A stretch of DNA of 64,000 bases, taken from assembly GCF_045629565.1 (NCBI RefSeq), contig NZ_JAZQRL010000078.1, forward strand, positions 27,455-91,454, written 5' to 3'. Shown here one piece after another: positions 42,304-51,789 of the stretch. Every line of letters begins with the position of its first letter. Positions within the stretch are counted from its first letter, which is position 1. The stretch comes from Arcticibacter sp045629565 (lineage in GTDB: Bacteria > Bacteroidota > Bacteroidia > Sphingobacteriales > Sphingobacteriaceae). The translations under genes were made by a program, and so were the position numbers. The notes beneath the pieces are model-generated. The model was not told the origin of the DNA. It did no database searches and was given only the letters and a program-made list of their open reading frames with translations.

Positions 42304-43698
42304 ATGAAAACTCGCTATTCGTATCTTTTTCATTATCTCCTGATTATAACAGATCTTCTGGTTATCAATCTTGCTTTTTTTCTCGCGTGGTATCTGGTCT
42401 TCGGGATGGAAGCCTCTACGTTTCAATCGTCTGCCCGGAATATCGTGCTTGTCAACAACCTGGTATGGCTTTCTTTGTCGAGTTTCTTCGGAATGTATCG
42501 GCGAGACAGGCTCGGAACGCTTCGTGCGGTATTCAAATCATGTGGAAAAGCTTACTTCGGACACATTATCCTGATGGGCTTTTACTTGTTCTTCTCAGGG
42601 CTTAAGCCTGTTGTTTCCGATAATTTTATTATTACGTATTACCTAAGCCTGGGACTGATGTTTTTTATCAGCCGGATCGCTGCAGCCTTCATTGAATTGG
42701 GGTTGTTTCGTTATCTCAACGTCAGGCGTCCTGTCTTGATAATTCCCCAGAACAGCATGGGTTTAAGGCTGGCTTCCAATCTTGAGATGAACCAGAACTA
42801 TCACTTCAGGGGGTTTAAGTTTAATAGTGATACAGACCTGTTTGATTCTAAGACAGGGCGTCTTGTTCCTGAAGTATCGAGGATTTTTAGCGAATGCTCC
42901 AACAAAGGCATAAACGATATATATGTTATTCTGAATTACGAGAACCTTAAGTACGGACAAGCGCTTGACGAAGAGGCGGAGCGGGCTTGTGTGCGTTTAA
43001 ATATTGTACCTGATCTTGTTGGAGATTTGTCTATGCCTTACAGCACAGAACATATGGGGCAGTTTACTGTCATTAGCTTACGGCACGAGCCGCTTGAAAG
43101 CATACAGAACCGGTTCAAGAAGCGCGTTTTTGATCTGGTCTTCAGTAGCCTGGTTGTCTGTTTTCTGTTAAGCTGGCTGGTACCTATACTAGCGGTTATC
43201 ATAAAGGTTCAGAGCAGGGGTCCGGTGTTCTTTAAACAATTAAGGAGCGGAAGGAATAATGAGCCATTCTATTGCTATAAATTCAGGAGTATGCGGGTGA
43301 ACGATGATAGTCATGAAAGACAGGCGACCAGGAACGACGATCGTATCACCCCGATCGGGAAATTTATGAGACGGACCAGTATTGATGAGCTTCCCCAGTT
43401 CTTTAATGTTTTAATCGGAAATATGAGTGTCATAGGTCCCCGTCCGCATATGCTTAAGCATACAGAACAGTATAGCGCCATTATAGATCAGTACATGGTT
43501 CGCCAATTTCTTAAGCCTGGAATCAGTGGCCTCGCCCAGGTAAATGGATTTCGGGGAGAAACGGAAGATCCGGAGTTAATGCGAAAACGTGTTGAGTATG
43601 ATCTGATGTATATGGAAAGCTGGCGACTCTCTTTAGACGTAAAGCTAGTACTCCTGACCATTATTAATACCTTTAAAAAAGAGGAAAAGGCCTATTAG
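42304..43698 (+). CDS. Undecaprenyl-phosphate glucose phosphotransferase (WcaJ-like)
   Basis: A 464-residue polyprenyl glycosylphosphotransferase. Four N-terminal membrane helices (about 8-115), a CoA-binding-like domain (about 130-260), a further hydrophobic segment (about 285-305) and the C-terminal catalytic domain with PVFFKQLRSGRNNEPFYCYKF-type sequence, FRSMRVNDD, TSIDELPQFFNVLIGN and SVIGPRPHM. It puts the first sugar phosphate, usually glucose-1-phosphate, on undecaprenyl phosphate and so starts the repeat unit. It is the last gene of the rightward polysaccharide set. Confidence 0.93.
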   Translation: MKTRYSYLFHYLLIITDLLVINLAFFLAWYLVFGMEASTFQSSARNIVLVNNLVWLSLSSFFGMYRRDRLGTLRAVFKSCGKAYFGHIILMGFYLFFSGLKPVVSDNFIITYYLSLGLMFFISRIAAAFIELGLFRYLNVRRPVLIIPQNSMGLRLASNLEMNQNYHFRGFKFNSDTDLFDSKTGRLVPEVSRIFSECSNKGINDIYVILNYENLKYGQALDEEAERACVRLNIVPDLVGDLSMPYSTEHMGQFTVISLRHEPLESIQNRFKKRVFDLVFSSLVVCFLLSWLVPILAVIIKVQSRGPVFFKQLRSGRNNEPFYCYKFRSMRVNDDSHERQATRNDDRITPIGKFMRRTSIDELPQFFNVLIGNMSVIGPRPHMLKHTEQYSAIIDQYMVRQFLKPGISGLAQVNGFRGETEDPELMRKRVEYDLMYMESWRLSLDVKLVLLTIINTFKKEEKAY

Positions 43699-43699
43699 T

Positions 43700-43719
43700 T
43701 GCCATATTGGCATTTTTTT
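43700..43719 (+). terminator. Short terminator after the wcaJ-like gene
   Basis: TGCCA, loop TAT, TGGCA, then seven T. The stem is short, but it directly follows the stop codon. Confidence 0.45.
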
Positions 43720-43836
43720 ATTCGGTTAACTGAAGATATGACAGTAAGGGTTCTGGTTTGCGGCACATGCTCACCAGCTTTCTACGACTGGCATTTATTT
43801 TGAAACGTGCTTTGTCAACAAGTAAGACGTAAACAC

Positions 43837-43843
43837 AAGGAGG
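43837..43843 (+). promoter_or_regulatory. Strong Shine-Dalgarno sequence of hsp20
   Basis: AAGGAGG lies eight bases before the ATG at 43852. Most genes here have only A-rich sequence before the start, as is usual in Bacteroidota. The site also decides the start: the frame opens at 43807 but the true ATG is 43852. Confidence 0.75.
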
Positions 43844-43851
43844 AAAAGAAA

Positions 43852-44286
43852 ATGTCACTAATAACATTTAATCAAACAAAGAGACCCCATTTGTCACAAG
43901 CTTTTCATGGACTGTTTGAACCAGTTTTCAATGATTCGCTGACAGCTGGGGTAGTGTCTAAGGTCCCTGCGGTGAACATCAGTGAGAATAAAAACCAATA
44001 CCATATTGATCTTGCCGCTCCGGGGCTGAAGAAAGAAGATTTTAAAATTGAGCTTGACAAGAATATACTTACCGTCGCTGTGGATCATGCCTCAGAGGAT
44101 AAAAATGACGGCAAGCGCTACAGTAAGCGTGAATTCAGCTATCATTCATTTTCCCGTGCATTTGCGCTGCCAGAAAGTGCAGACAACTCGGCGATTGAGG
44201 CAGAATATACGCAAGGCGTTCTATCTATACGCGTAGCAAAAAAGGAACAAGCGAAGCCTGTTGCAAGGCAAATTCAAATTAAGTAA
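43852..44286 (+). CDS. Hsp20/alpha-crystallin small heat-shock protein
   Basis: A 144-residue ATP-independent chaperone that holds unfolding proteins in the cytosol. The alpha-crystallin domain spans about 40-130, with AVNISENKNQYHIDLAAPGL at its start and the closing AEYTQGVLSIRVAKKE. A short C-terminal tail ends ARQIQIK, carrying the I-x-I motif used for oligomer contacts. It is monocistronic with a strong terminator. Neighbouring genes give no clue to a specialised role. Confidence 0.95.
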   Translation: MSLITFNQTKRPHLSQAFHGLFEPVFNDSLTAGVVSKVPAVNISENKNQYHIDLAAPGLKKEDFKIELDKNILTVAVDHASEDKNDGKRYSKREFSYHSFSRAFALPESADNSAIEAEYTQGVLSIRVAKKEQAKPVARQIQIK

Positions 44287-44305
44287 TCTTGTACAAATGC
44301 TTTAT

Positions 44306-44344
44306 AAAAGAGCCGCACGGTATTTGTGCGGCTCTTTTGTTTTA
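44306..44344 (+). terminator. Terminator of hsp20
   Basis: A 13-bp perfect GC-rich stem (44306-44318 with 44326-44338), 7-base loop, then TTTTGTTTT. Confidence 0.92.
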
Positions 44345-44441
44345 CATCCCTTTTTGTGCGAAAGTAGTGTATGAAGAGCATCTTTATCATGGTGGTTTGT
44401 TTTTCCCCCAAACCCTAAAGTTGGCCCATGTATCAAATGAT

Positions 44442-44474
44442 TTTGAGGAAAGTTCCATTGAATGGGTACTTTTG
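44442..44474 (+). promoter_or_regulatory. Promoter of the GH28 gene
   Basis: TTTG (44442-44445), 21 nt, TACTTTTG (44467-44474), matching the Bacteroidota consensus. The start of transcription would lie about 20 bases before the ATG at 44500. Confidence 0.6.
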
Positions 44475-44499
44475 CAGCGAACCAACACACTTATTTTAA

Positions 44500-45987
44500 A
44501 TGAAACGTTACATTTTTATAGCTCTTCAAATGGCATTCAGCTGTTTGGTATTCGCTCAAGCAATTCCGGAACGACTAACATCAATACCTTATAAATCGCA
44601 GGTCGGCGCTTTAAATATGCCTCACGATATCGCGCCTGTAACAGCGCCGTTTCCTATGCAGCAATTCAAGAGACCGGTCTTCCCTTCGCGCACATTAAAA
44701 ATTACCAGTACGGGTGCGAAGCGTAATAAGATGTCTACCAAAGCAATTCAGTCTGCCATTGATAAACTTAATAAACAGGGCGGAGGTGTCGCAGTGGTTC
44801 CGAAAGGAATCTGGAAGACAGGACGCATATCGTTGAAGAGTAATGTAAACCTTCATCTGGAGCAAGGAGCAGAGCTGCATTTCAGTTCGGAGATCGAAGA
44901 TTACCGACCTGCTGTTTACACGCGTAATGAAGGGATTGAGCTGATGTCGTTAGGTGCATGTATCTACGCAAATGGTCAGACGAATATCGCAGTTACAGGA
45001 AGTGGTAAATTAGTAGGCCCGGGAGAAGGCTCCGTGCGAAAGCAGGTAATGGAAGTTGATGTAATCGAAAATGTAGTTCCTTGGGATAAGCCAGTATCCG
45101 AACGTGTATACGAAGGATATAACGGCGAATTTATTTTTCTTCCGATGTTTATCTCTCCTATAAACTGTAAAGATGTGTTTATCGAAGGAATCTCTCTTGA
45201 AAATACCGCGTTCTGGAATATTGTGCCTGTCTACTGTGACGGGGTGATCATTCGTGGAGTTACGGTAAATTCAGTTGGTATCCCGAGAGGGGATGGGATT
45301 GACGTAGAGTCGTCGAGAAATGTGCTGATAGAATACTGTACGCTTGCTTCGGGTGACGACTGTTTTACTATAAAGGCCGGCAGAAGTAAAGACGGTCTCC
45401 GTGTGAACAAGCCTACGGAAAATGTGGTCATACGCTATAGTCTGGCTCAAAAGGGGCATGGGGGAATTACCTGCGGCAGTGAGACGGCCGGTATGATACG
45501 GAACTTATATGTTCACGACTGTGTATTTGACGAGACGGGAGTTGGTATCCGTTTCAAAACACGCAGAAATCGTGGGGGAGGCGGTGAGAATATATTTTAT
45601 GAACGAATCAGAATGAACCTGGAACATACCGCTTTTAATTGGGACATGCTCGGAAGCGCCATGCATATGGGAGAGCTGGCCAGCCGGTTCCCTTTGAGGG
45701 AAGTGAATGAGCTTACACCAGCGTTCCGCAATATTTCCATAAAGGATATCATCGTTGAAAGGTCTTCTCAGTTTATTAAAATTAACAGCATTCCTGAATC
45801 GCCGCTTAGTAATGTGACGCTGGAAAATATATCGGTGAAGTCAGATAAGTTAATCACTATCCATGATGCGGAAAATATTCTCATTAAGAATGTAAGTGTT
45901 CAGTCAAAGGATCCTGAAATCCGTTTGGACGCCTCCAGGGAGATAATCTTTGACAAAATGAGCGTCGAAGTACTGAATCACAAGTAA
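44500..45987 (+). CDS. GH28 polygalacturonase-like glycoside hydrolase, secreted
   Basis: A 495-residue beta-helix enzyme with signal peptide (FSCLVFAQ). It hydrolyses pectin-type galacturonan in the family's characterised members. The GH28 catalytic landmarks are present in order: RGDGIDVESS (in place of NTD), CTLASGDDCFTIK with the catalytic Asp pair, KGHGGITCGSE with the His, and GIRFKTRRNRGGGG for the R-x-K. The N-terminal part carries the GAKRNKMSTKAIQSAIDKL entry common to bacterial GH28. It precedes a SusC/SusD pair but has its own promoter and terminator. Confidence 0.93.
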   Translation: MKRYIFIALQMAFSCLVFAQAIPERLTSIPYKSQVGALNMPHDIAPVTAPFPMQQFKRPVFPSRTLKITSTGAKRNKMSTKAIQSAIDKLNKQGGGVAVVPKGIWKTGRISLKSNVNLHLEQGAELHFSSEIEDYRPAVYTRNEGIELMSLGACIYANGQTNIAVTGSGKLVGPGEGSVRKQVMEVDVIENVVPWDKPVSERVYEGYNGEFIFLPMFISPINCKDVFIEGISLENTAFWNIVPVYCDGVIIRGVTVNSVGIPRGDGIDVESSRNVLIEYCTLASGDDCFTIKAGRSKDGLRVNKPTENVVIRYSLAQKGHGGITCGSETAGMIRNLYVHDCVFDETGVGIRFKTRRNRGGGGENIFYERIRMNLEHTAFNWDMLGSAMHMGELASRFPLREVNELTPAFRNISIKDIIVERSSQFIKINSIPESPLSNVTLENISVKSDKLITIHDAENILIKNVSVQSKDPEIRLDASREIIFDKMSVEVLNHK

Positions 45988-46000
45988 TTTCAGCATCCGT

Positions 46001-46036
46001 GGCAGGTGGAGTCTTCCATCTGCCTTTTCTTTTTTA
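46001..46036 (+). terminator. Terminator of the GH28 gene
   Basis: GGCAGGTGGA (46001-46010) pairs with TCCATCTGCC (46014-46023, one G-U), followed by TTTTCTTTTTT. Confidence 0.85.
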
Positions 46037-46093
46037 GCTAAAATGATACATACTTATGAATAGATCCTATAATCGTAATTCTTAAGAGCGTTG

Positions 46094-46101
46094 TATCTTT
46101 G
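46094..46101 (+). promoter_or_regulatory. Candidate -7 element of the susCD operon
   Basis: TATCTTTG matches TAnnTTTG. It lies 113 bases before the SusC ATG. No TTTG occurs at the -33 place, so an activator may be needed. Confidence 0.45.
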
Positions 46102-46214
46102 CTCTATTATAGAGCCTTAATTCCATTAAATAGCATTTGGCCATTTTAGTTATTAGAAAGATCTAACTGCATTGAGGGGTACAGGGATTTTGTTATACTA
46201 TATTAACCATTATT

Positions 46215-49200
46215 ATGATTTATTTATTCGAAAGTGTAGCATCCGGGAGGTTTACTTTCCGGAACGTCTTCAGGACATGGAAGATGATCGTTGTGCTGAT
46301 GCTTGCCGGGGTGATTCAGGCACGTGCAGTTGATCATCCGTTTATTTCTACCGAATTTATGTCTTTATCCGCTGCACCTGTGACGGGGACTGTTATTGCC
46401 GCTGATGGTGAGCCATTGCCAGGCGCCTCTGTACTCATTAAGGGTACCACTCAGGGCGCTTCGACAGATATAGATGGTAAATTCACATTGAACGTTACGG
46501 ATGGGGCATCTGTAACTCTCGTAGTGAAATATGTTGGTTTTAAGACCAAAGAAGTTGTTGTAAACAGCGGACAAAAGAACGTGACAATTACGCTTGACAG
46601 CGATGATTCGGTTCTTGATGAGGTGGTAGTAATTGGTTACGGAACGATAAAGAAACGAGATCTGACGGGATCTGTAGCTTCTGTCAAGTCTGAAGATATC
46701 ACCCGGGTTCCTACGCATAATGCCGCTGAAGCCATTCAGGGAAAAATCGCCGGTGCTGATATTACCAGGAGTTCCGGAGCAGCAGGTGGTGGTACCAATA
46801 TCGTTATTCGCGGTACCAGAACCATTAATGGTGCTCAAAATAACCCGTTAACCATTATAGACGGATATCAGGGAGGTAACATTTCAGATCTGAACCCTAA
46901 CGATATTGAGTCGATCGAAGTGTTAAAAGATGCCTCTTCGACCGCGATTTATGGAGCGCAGGGAGCAAATGGTGTTATTATTGTGACTACCAAAAAAGGA
47001 GTTGAGGGTAAAACTAAAGTTGCATACGATGGCTATTACGGTGTAAATAACTATATGTACCCCAATGCAAGAACTCAGGACGATTATATCAACCTTCGGA
47101 GAGAAGCTTATAGAACCACAGGAGAGTGGAATAGTCCGGCTGACGATGCATTTATCTTCTCTGAGCAAAACGGCGAGTGGGATGCTGTTCAGGCAGGTCA
47201 ATGGGTAAACTGGACAGATTTACTCATGCAAACGGGTAACCAGCAGAGCCATGCGCTTTCTCTTAACGGAGGTACGGATAAAACGAAAGTGTTTGCTTCC
47301 GGCGGTATCTTTCAGGAAGACGGAATGCTAAGAAATGACAACTATATTCGTTATAGCGGCAGGTTTAACATTGATCAAAAGATCAACAACTGGGCGAAAG
47401 CTGGATTTTTAACGCAGGCCACCTATTCAAAACAGAATAGCCGTGTGGACCCCATGGGTCGTGCGTTGACCACTAGTCCGCTGGGTGTGCCATTTGATGA
47501 GAATGGAAACGTTGTTACCTTCCCTATCGCCTCGGACAGAACACGTATAAGCCCGTTGGCAGATGAGAAAAACGAGCATATCGCGCGCAACAATACCTTG
47601 CGGATGAATACGATGGTTAATGGATTTTTGGAGTTGACACCTATCAAAGGTCTTTCCTTTCGTACGAATCTGGGAACCAATATTACTTCATCCCGGATAG
47701 GGATTTATAATGACGCCCAATCCCTGCAACGCGCAGATATCAGGACATCTTTTGCGTCATCTCAAACCGGGTTAAACCGGTACTTAAACTGGGATAATAT
47801 CCTAACTTATGCGAAGGAAGTAGACGATCACTCATTCACTGTGACAGGAATAACCAGTTATATCCAGGATGATTCGGAATACACTTACGCAGACGGTGTT
47901 GGACAACTATTAGCGTCTCAGTTGTTTTACGGTCTTAACTCCACATCAACATCGGCTGTAAGGAACATCCGTTCTCCATTTACAGGGAGTAAGAACATGG
48001 CCTATGCAGGTAGGCTGAACTACAGTTATAAAGGAAAATATCTGTTGGCAGCCTCAGGTCGTTATGACGGATCTTCCCGATTGACCAAAGGCAATCAATG
48101 GGACTTTTTCCCTTCTTTGGCCCTGGGCTGGAACGTGAGTGACGAAGCATTTCTGAAAGATGTTCGTGCAATCACTAACCTGAAATTGCGCGCCAGCTAT
48201 GGTGTTTCGGGGAATTACTCGATCGAACCCTACGGAACGCAGAGTGTGGTAGATCCAAGTACCCGGATGAGCTTTGGAAATGTCGGCGCGCCGATATATA
48301 CCTTCGCTGCAACCGCAGGAAATACCACTTTAGGATGGGAGAAGTCAGCAACGACAAATATAGGATTGGATATGGGCTTATGGAATGGTAGGGTTTCAGT
48401 AACCGCTGACTACTACAAAACCGTAACATCTGATATTCTACTCCTGCGCACGCTTCCTCTGTCATCAGGGGTTACCGATGTGTACGAAAATATTGGCGAA
48501 ACCATGAATAAGGGTATTGAGTTAGGCATCACGTCTCAGAACATCAAGAACAACAATTTCCGGTGGTCTTCAACATTAACCTTCTCCAAAAACAAGGAAG
48601 AGATTTCCAAATTAATTGACGGTAAGGATATCATTGATGCAAGGGATCCTGAACGTAATTCACTTTTATTAGGGAAACCAATCAAGTCCTTCTATACTTA
48701 CCGGAAGTTAGGTATCTGGCAGACAGATGAAGCCGAAGAAGCTGCTAAGCTTAAATTCAATAACGTTGCTTTCCAGCCCGGAGATATTAAATTGGCTGAT
48801 TTGAATGGCGACGGAGTTATTACAGCTGATGCTGACCGTGAGTACATTGGATCAACAGTACCAAAATGGGTTGCCGGTTTACAAAACACGTTTAGCTATA
48901 AAGCTTTTGATTTGAATGTATTTGCTGTTGCCAGATATGGTCAAATGATGGACGCACAGTTCCTTGGTCGGTATAACCCTGCCGGAACAGCAAACGGACC
49001 AGACATTATCGACTACTGGACACCTGAAAATCCAACAAACGATTTCCCACGTCCGAAAAAGGGATCCACGTTAAGCAACTATGCAGGATATCAAAGTCTT
49101 ACATTTATCGATGGGTCTTATTTCAAATTAAGAAACGTCACACTTGGTTATACGTTTCCAGCGAGCGTAGCTAAAAGGTTAATGCTGAATAAGCTCCGTG

Positions 49201-49334
49201 TATACGCTACGGCTTCTAACGTGTTAACTATAGCGAAGAGTGACATGGTGAAAGACTATGATCCGGAAAGAGGCGGAAGTGAATCCAATCCTTTGGGAAG
49301 ACAGTTTGTTTTTGGTATTAACCTAGATTTATAA
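46215..49334 (+). CDS. SusC-like TonB-dependent outer-membrane receptor
   Basis: A 1039-residue SusC/RagA-family importer for oligosaccharides. Order: N-terminal signal region with an unusually long start (MIYLFESVASGRFTFRN before the hydrophobic core MIVVLMLAGVIQARA), a carboxypeptidase-like domain (about 55-135; PLPGASVLIKGTTQGAS), a plug with DEVVVIGYGTIKKRDLTGSV, then NNPLTIIDGYQGG, IEVLKDASSTAIYGAQGANG, and the barrel ending LGRQFVFGINLDL. The motifs are classical. An inner ATG at residue 24 could give a shorter signal peptide. It is seven bases before susD. With the GH28 enzyme upstream, pectic oligosaccharides are a reasonable guess for the ligand. Confidence 0.95.
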   Translation: MIYLFESVASGRFTFRNVFRTWKMIVVLMLAGVIQARAVDHPFISTEFMSLSAAPVTGTVIAADGEPLPGASVLIKGTTQGASTDIDGKFTLNVTDGASVTLVVKYVGFKTKEVVVNSGQKNVTITLDSDDSVLDEVVVIGYGTIKKRDLTGSVASVKSEDITRVPTHNAAEAIQGKIAGADITRSSGAAGGGTNIVIRGTRTINGAQNNPLTIIDGYQGGNISDLNPNDIESIEVLKDASSTAIYGAQGANGVIIVTTKKGVEGKTKVAYDGYYGVNNYMYPNARTQDDYINLRREAYRTTGEWNSPADDAFIFSEQNGEWDAVQAGQWVNWTDLLMQTGNQQSHALSLNGGTDKTKVFASGGIFQEDGMLRNDNYIRYSGRFNIDQKINNWAKAGFLTQATYSKQNSRVDPMGRALTTSPLGVPFDENGNVVTFPIASDRTRISPLADEKNEHIARNNTLRMNTMVNGFLELTPIKGLSFRTNLGTNITSSRIGIYNDAQSLQRADIRTSFASSQTGLNRYLNWDNILTYAKEVDDHSFTVTGITSYIQDDSEYTYADGVGQLLASQLFYGLNSTSTSAVRNIRSPFTGSKNMAYAGRLNYSYKGKYLLAASGRYDGSSRLTKGNQWDFFPSLALGWNVSDEAFLKDVRAITNLKLRASYGVSGNYSIEPYGTQSVVDPSTRMSFGNVGAPIYTFAATAGNTTLGWEKSATTNIGLDMGLWNGRVSVTADYYKTVTSDILLLRTLPLSSGVTDVYENIGETMNKGIELGITSQNIKNNNFRWSSTLTFSKNKEEISKLIDGKDIIDARDPERNSLLLGKPIKSFYTYRKLGIWQTDEAEEAAKLKFNNVAFQPGDIKLADLNGDGVITADADREYIGSTVPKWVAGLQNTFSYKAFDLNVFAVARYGQMMDAQFLGRYNPAGTANGPDIIDYWTPENPTNDFPRPKKGSTLSNYAGYQSLTFIDGSYFKLRNVTLGYTFPASVAKRLMLNKLRVYATASNVLTIAKSDMVKDYDPERGGSESNPLGRQFVFGINLDL

Positions 49335-49341
49335 GACAGAT

Positions 49342-51084
49342 ATGAAACTGAGAAATATAGCGATAGCGGGGGTGGTAAGTGTAACACTATTTTCCTGCAA
49401 CGATCTTGAAGAATATAATCCATCCGGAGCTACGGCTGAAGCGGTATGGTCAACTCCTGAAGGGTTTGTTACTGTTGTTAACTCGGCCTATGCCGAGCAG
49501 CGCGCCTGGTATGGTAAAGAAGACGGGATTTTTATGTCGGAAGCCGGCTCTGACCTCTGGTACAACAGAGATAAGGACAGCTACGCGAATCAACTCACTT
49601 ACTACTCTGGATTAGGTCCCTCTACCGGTAATCCGAACAGAGCAGCCTGGACCCGCTTCTGGAAAGGTATTAATCAATGTAATGCCGGGATCAACCGCAT
49701 TGATCAGGCCGGTTTTACCAATGAGGCAGAAAAGAACAAACGCCTTGCCGAGCTGAGATTCATGCGTGCCTTTTATTACTGGCATGTTGTTGAAACATGG
49801 GGAGGCGTGATGTTAAAGACAGTAGAAACTACGGATCCTAGTAATTCTCTAACGGCAACCCGCAGCTCTGTAGAAGAGTTCTATGAACTTATTATATCTG
49901 ACCTTCAGTTCGCAGCAGAGAATCTTCCGCTGCAACAGGCTTGGGGAAATGAGTACAGCCGAGCCAGCAAGAAGTCTGCATTAGGATTCCTAGCTCGTGC
50001 GTACCTGTCCAGAGCATATTACGCTCAGGGCGCAGAGCGTGAGCAATACTTTGCCAAAGCACGTGATATAGCCAATGAGGTGATTAGCAGGAAGGGTGAA
50101 TTTGGAGTTGATTTATGGTCCAGCTACGCTGACCTATGGAAGCCTTCTAATAATAAGAACAACAAGGAAGCTCTTTATATCATCAGCAATGCAACGGATT
50201 TTGGATTGAATTACGACAATAATGGTAACCGTCTCTATCAGGTATTTCAGGCGCCGTATAATGGCAAGCCCGGTCTGGTAAGAGATCTAGCAAATGGTTA
50301 TGAAAGCAGCCGTCGTCTGATGTCCTCCTTGCATCTGTTAGATTTATTTGATGCAACAAAGGATGCCCGCTACAATACGACATTCCAGGAAGTGTGGATT
50401 GCTAATACGGCATATACATGGACTGTATCAGATGTAGCCACTTACGGCAAAGATCCGAGTCTTGTAGGAACAAAGATCAATGTTGGCGATACCGCAATGG
50501 TAGCTACGAAGAATGTGATAGCTGGCAAAGCCAGCAAGCCTTATGTTATTTATGATAGAAACGACATTTATAATGCAAATGGCACCATCATAAACGGCAG
50601 AAACTATGTAAACATGAAGAAGTTCATGGATCCTGACCGGACAGATGCTAATGCGCAGCCGGGGTATAAAGATGTTATCGTGATGCGCCTGGCCGAAATG
50701 TATCTTATTTCAGCGGAAGCTGAAATGCAGTTGGGTAACAACGGTGCGGCAGCAGATATGATCAATGTACTGCGTTCTCGTGCAGCCCAAAAGACTCCTA
50801 CGGATATGACCGCTCAAATGTTGGTGACAGCTTCGGATATCAATGCAGCATTCATTCTTGATGAAAGAGCGCGGGAGCTGGCTGGCGAACATATGAGATG
50901 GTTTGACCTGAAGCGTATGCTGGGTAGTGGAACCAATGGTGATGCCTTCGCTGCTTATATTAAAGCAAAGAATCCGGATATCACCCAAGTGCAAAACTTC
51001 CATATCCTTCGCCCGATCAGACAAGAAGAACTGAATTCTCTGCTCAACGGAGCGGAGTTCGGACAGAATCCCGGTTACAATTAA
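49342..51084 (+). CDS. SusD/RagB-family surface glycan-binding lipoprotein
   Basis: A 580-residue lipoprotein (lipobox SVTLFSCN) that caps the SusC barrel on the cell surface and hands over glycans. It shows the SusD pattern: NPSGATAEAVWSTPEGF near the start, RFMRAFYYWHVVETWGG near residue 145, the late VLRSRAAQKTP and DERARELAGEHMRWFDLKR blocks, and the ending IRQEELNSLL and NPGYN. Length is typical. It shares an operon with susC and ends at a strong terminator. Confidence 0.95.
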   Translation: MKLRNIAIAGVVSVTLFSCNDLEEYNPSGATAEAVWSTPEGFVTVVNSAYAEQRAWYGKEDGIFMSEAGSDLWYNRDKDSYANQLTYYSGLGPSTGNPNRAAWTRFWKGINQCNAGINRIDQAGFTNEAEKNKRLAELRFMRAFYYWHVVETWGGVMLKTVETTDPSNSLTATRSSVEEFYELIISDLQFAAENLPLQQAWGNEYSRASKKSALGFLARAYLSRAYYAQGAEREQYFAKARDIANEVISRKGEFGVDLWSSYADLWKPSNNKNNKEALYIISNATDFGLNYDNNGNRLYQVFQAPYNGKPGLVRDLANGYESSRRLMSSLHLLDLFDATKDARYNTTFQEVWIANTAYTWTVSDVATYGKDPSLVGTKINVGDTAMVATKNVIAGKASKPYVIYDRNDIYNANGTIINGRNYVNMKKFMDPDRTDANAQPGYKDVIVMRLAEMYLISAEAEMQLGNNGAAADMINVLRSRAAQKTPTDMTAQMLVTASDINAAFILDERARELAGEHMRWFDLKRMLGSGTNGDAFAAYIKAKNPDITQVQNFHILRPIRQEELNSLLNGAEFGQNPGYN

Positions 51085-51104
51085 TATTGTTTCAATAGAT
51101 CGTT

Positions 51105-51138
51105 AAAAAAGGTCGCCTCCAAAGGGCGACCTTTTTTT
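51105..51138 (+). terminator. Terminator of the susCD operon
   Basis: A 13-bp stem counting A/T ends (51105-51117 with 51125-51137), loop TCCAAAG, T-run of seven. Confidence 0.93.
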
Positions 51139-51197
51139 ATGGTGGTGAGCTGGACATTCGCGGATATTTTAGGACTAGATATATTCATACCACAGCT

Positions 51198-51479
51198 TTA
51201 AGGCCTCGGATCAGCTGGGTTACGCGGAGGAGCCGGTGGAGCGGATTGCGGAGCTGGTTCAGCTGGTCTTGGATCTAGCGGGGTTGGTGACGGGTGCGGA
51301 CTGGGCGTTGAATCACTGGGAAGTGGTTGCGGAGCCGGCGTTGGAACGGGATTCACCATGGTGTCTATGGTGTCCTGAGCAACATGACCCTGGCTCAGCA
51401 GGACGCGGCTTCCGGAGGCACTTAGCGATATGAGTGCCACAAACACAATAGCTGAAATTGGAACGAGGAACTGTTTCAT
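51198..51479 (-). CDS. Small secreted proline-rich protein
   Basis: A 93-residue protein that starts MKQFLVPISAIVFVALISLS, a signal peptide or membrane anchor. From about residue 42 to the end it is almost entirely Pro, Ala, Ser, Thr and Asp (PVPTPAPQPLPSDSTPSPH and similar), so it is a low-complexity rod-like tail. The frame extends 54 codons further upstream, but that part looks non-coding. Such short proline-rich exported proteins are frequent but poorly conserved; the function is unknown. It is transcribed against the flanking operons. Confidence 0.6.
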   Translation of the reverse strand: MKQFLVPISAIVFVALISLSASGSRVLLSQGHVAQDTIDTMVNPVPTPAPQPLPSDSTPSPHPSPTPLDPRPAEPAPQSAPPAPPRNPADPRP

Positions 51480-51789
51480 AGTAGTAGAGATTAATGTAGT
51501 AGATAATATGATTGTATCTAAAACTGTGCCATATCGAAGAGTATTCTGTGTTAGTGGTTGATTTAGAATTGATTGAACTTGCCATCCGTGGTTTTGGATT
51601 TGCCTCAATGCCTCATGCTGAACAATTCCTCCTCTCTTCAAACATTAAATTTAAATGCGTTGTTGTAGTGCATACACCTAAATGAAGACATAACTCTCCA
51701 TTGTTCCGGCGGGAATTCGGTTTCATTCAGGGCGTTTCCGTTGCTCAAAATTAGACTGTCTGTAAATGATTTAACAAACAACAAATTGC
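51480..51789. other. Intergenic region between the proline-rich gene and glgE
   Basis: A gap of 310 bases with divergent genes on both sides. It must hold both promoters, but no perfect TAnnTTTG element was found on either strand and no hairpin stands out. Confidence 0.5.

Noticed and set aside
42072..42605. A 177-codon plus-strand frame that starts before the wcaJ-like gene
   Set aside because: It runs through a hairpin and a promoter, then overlaps the N-terminus of the well-supported phosphotransferase in another frame.
44500..51084. One GH28-susC-susD operon
   Set aside because: A clear terminator and a separate -7 element stand between the GH28 gene and susC, so they are neighbours rather than one transcript.
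51480..51641. Longer N-terminus for the proline-rich protein
   Set aside because: The upstream 54 codons lack any pattern, while the inner ATG begins a proper signal peptide.
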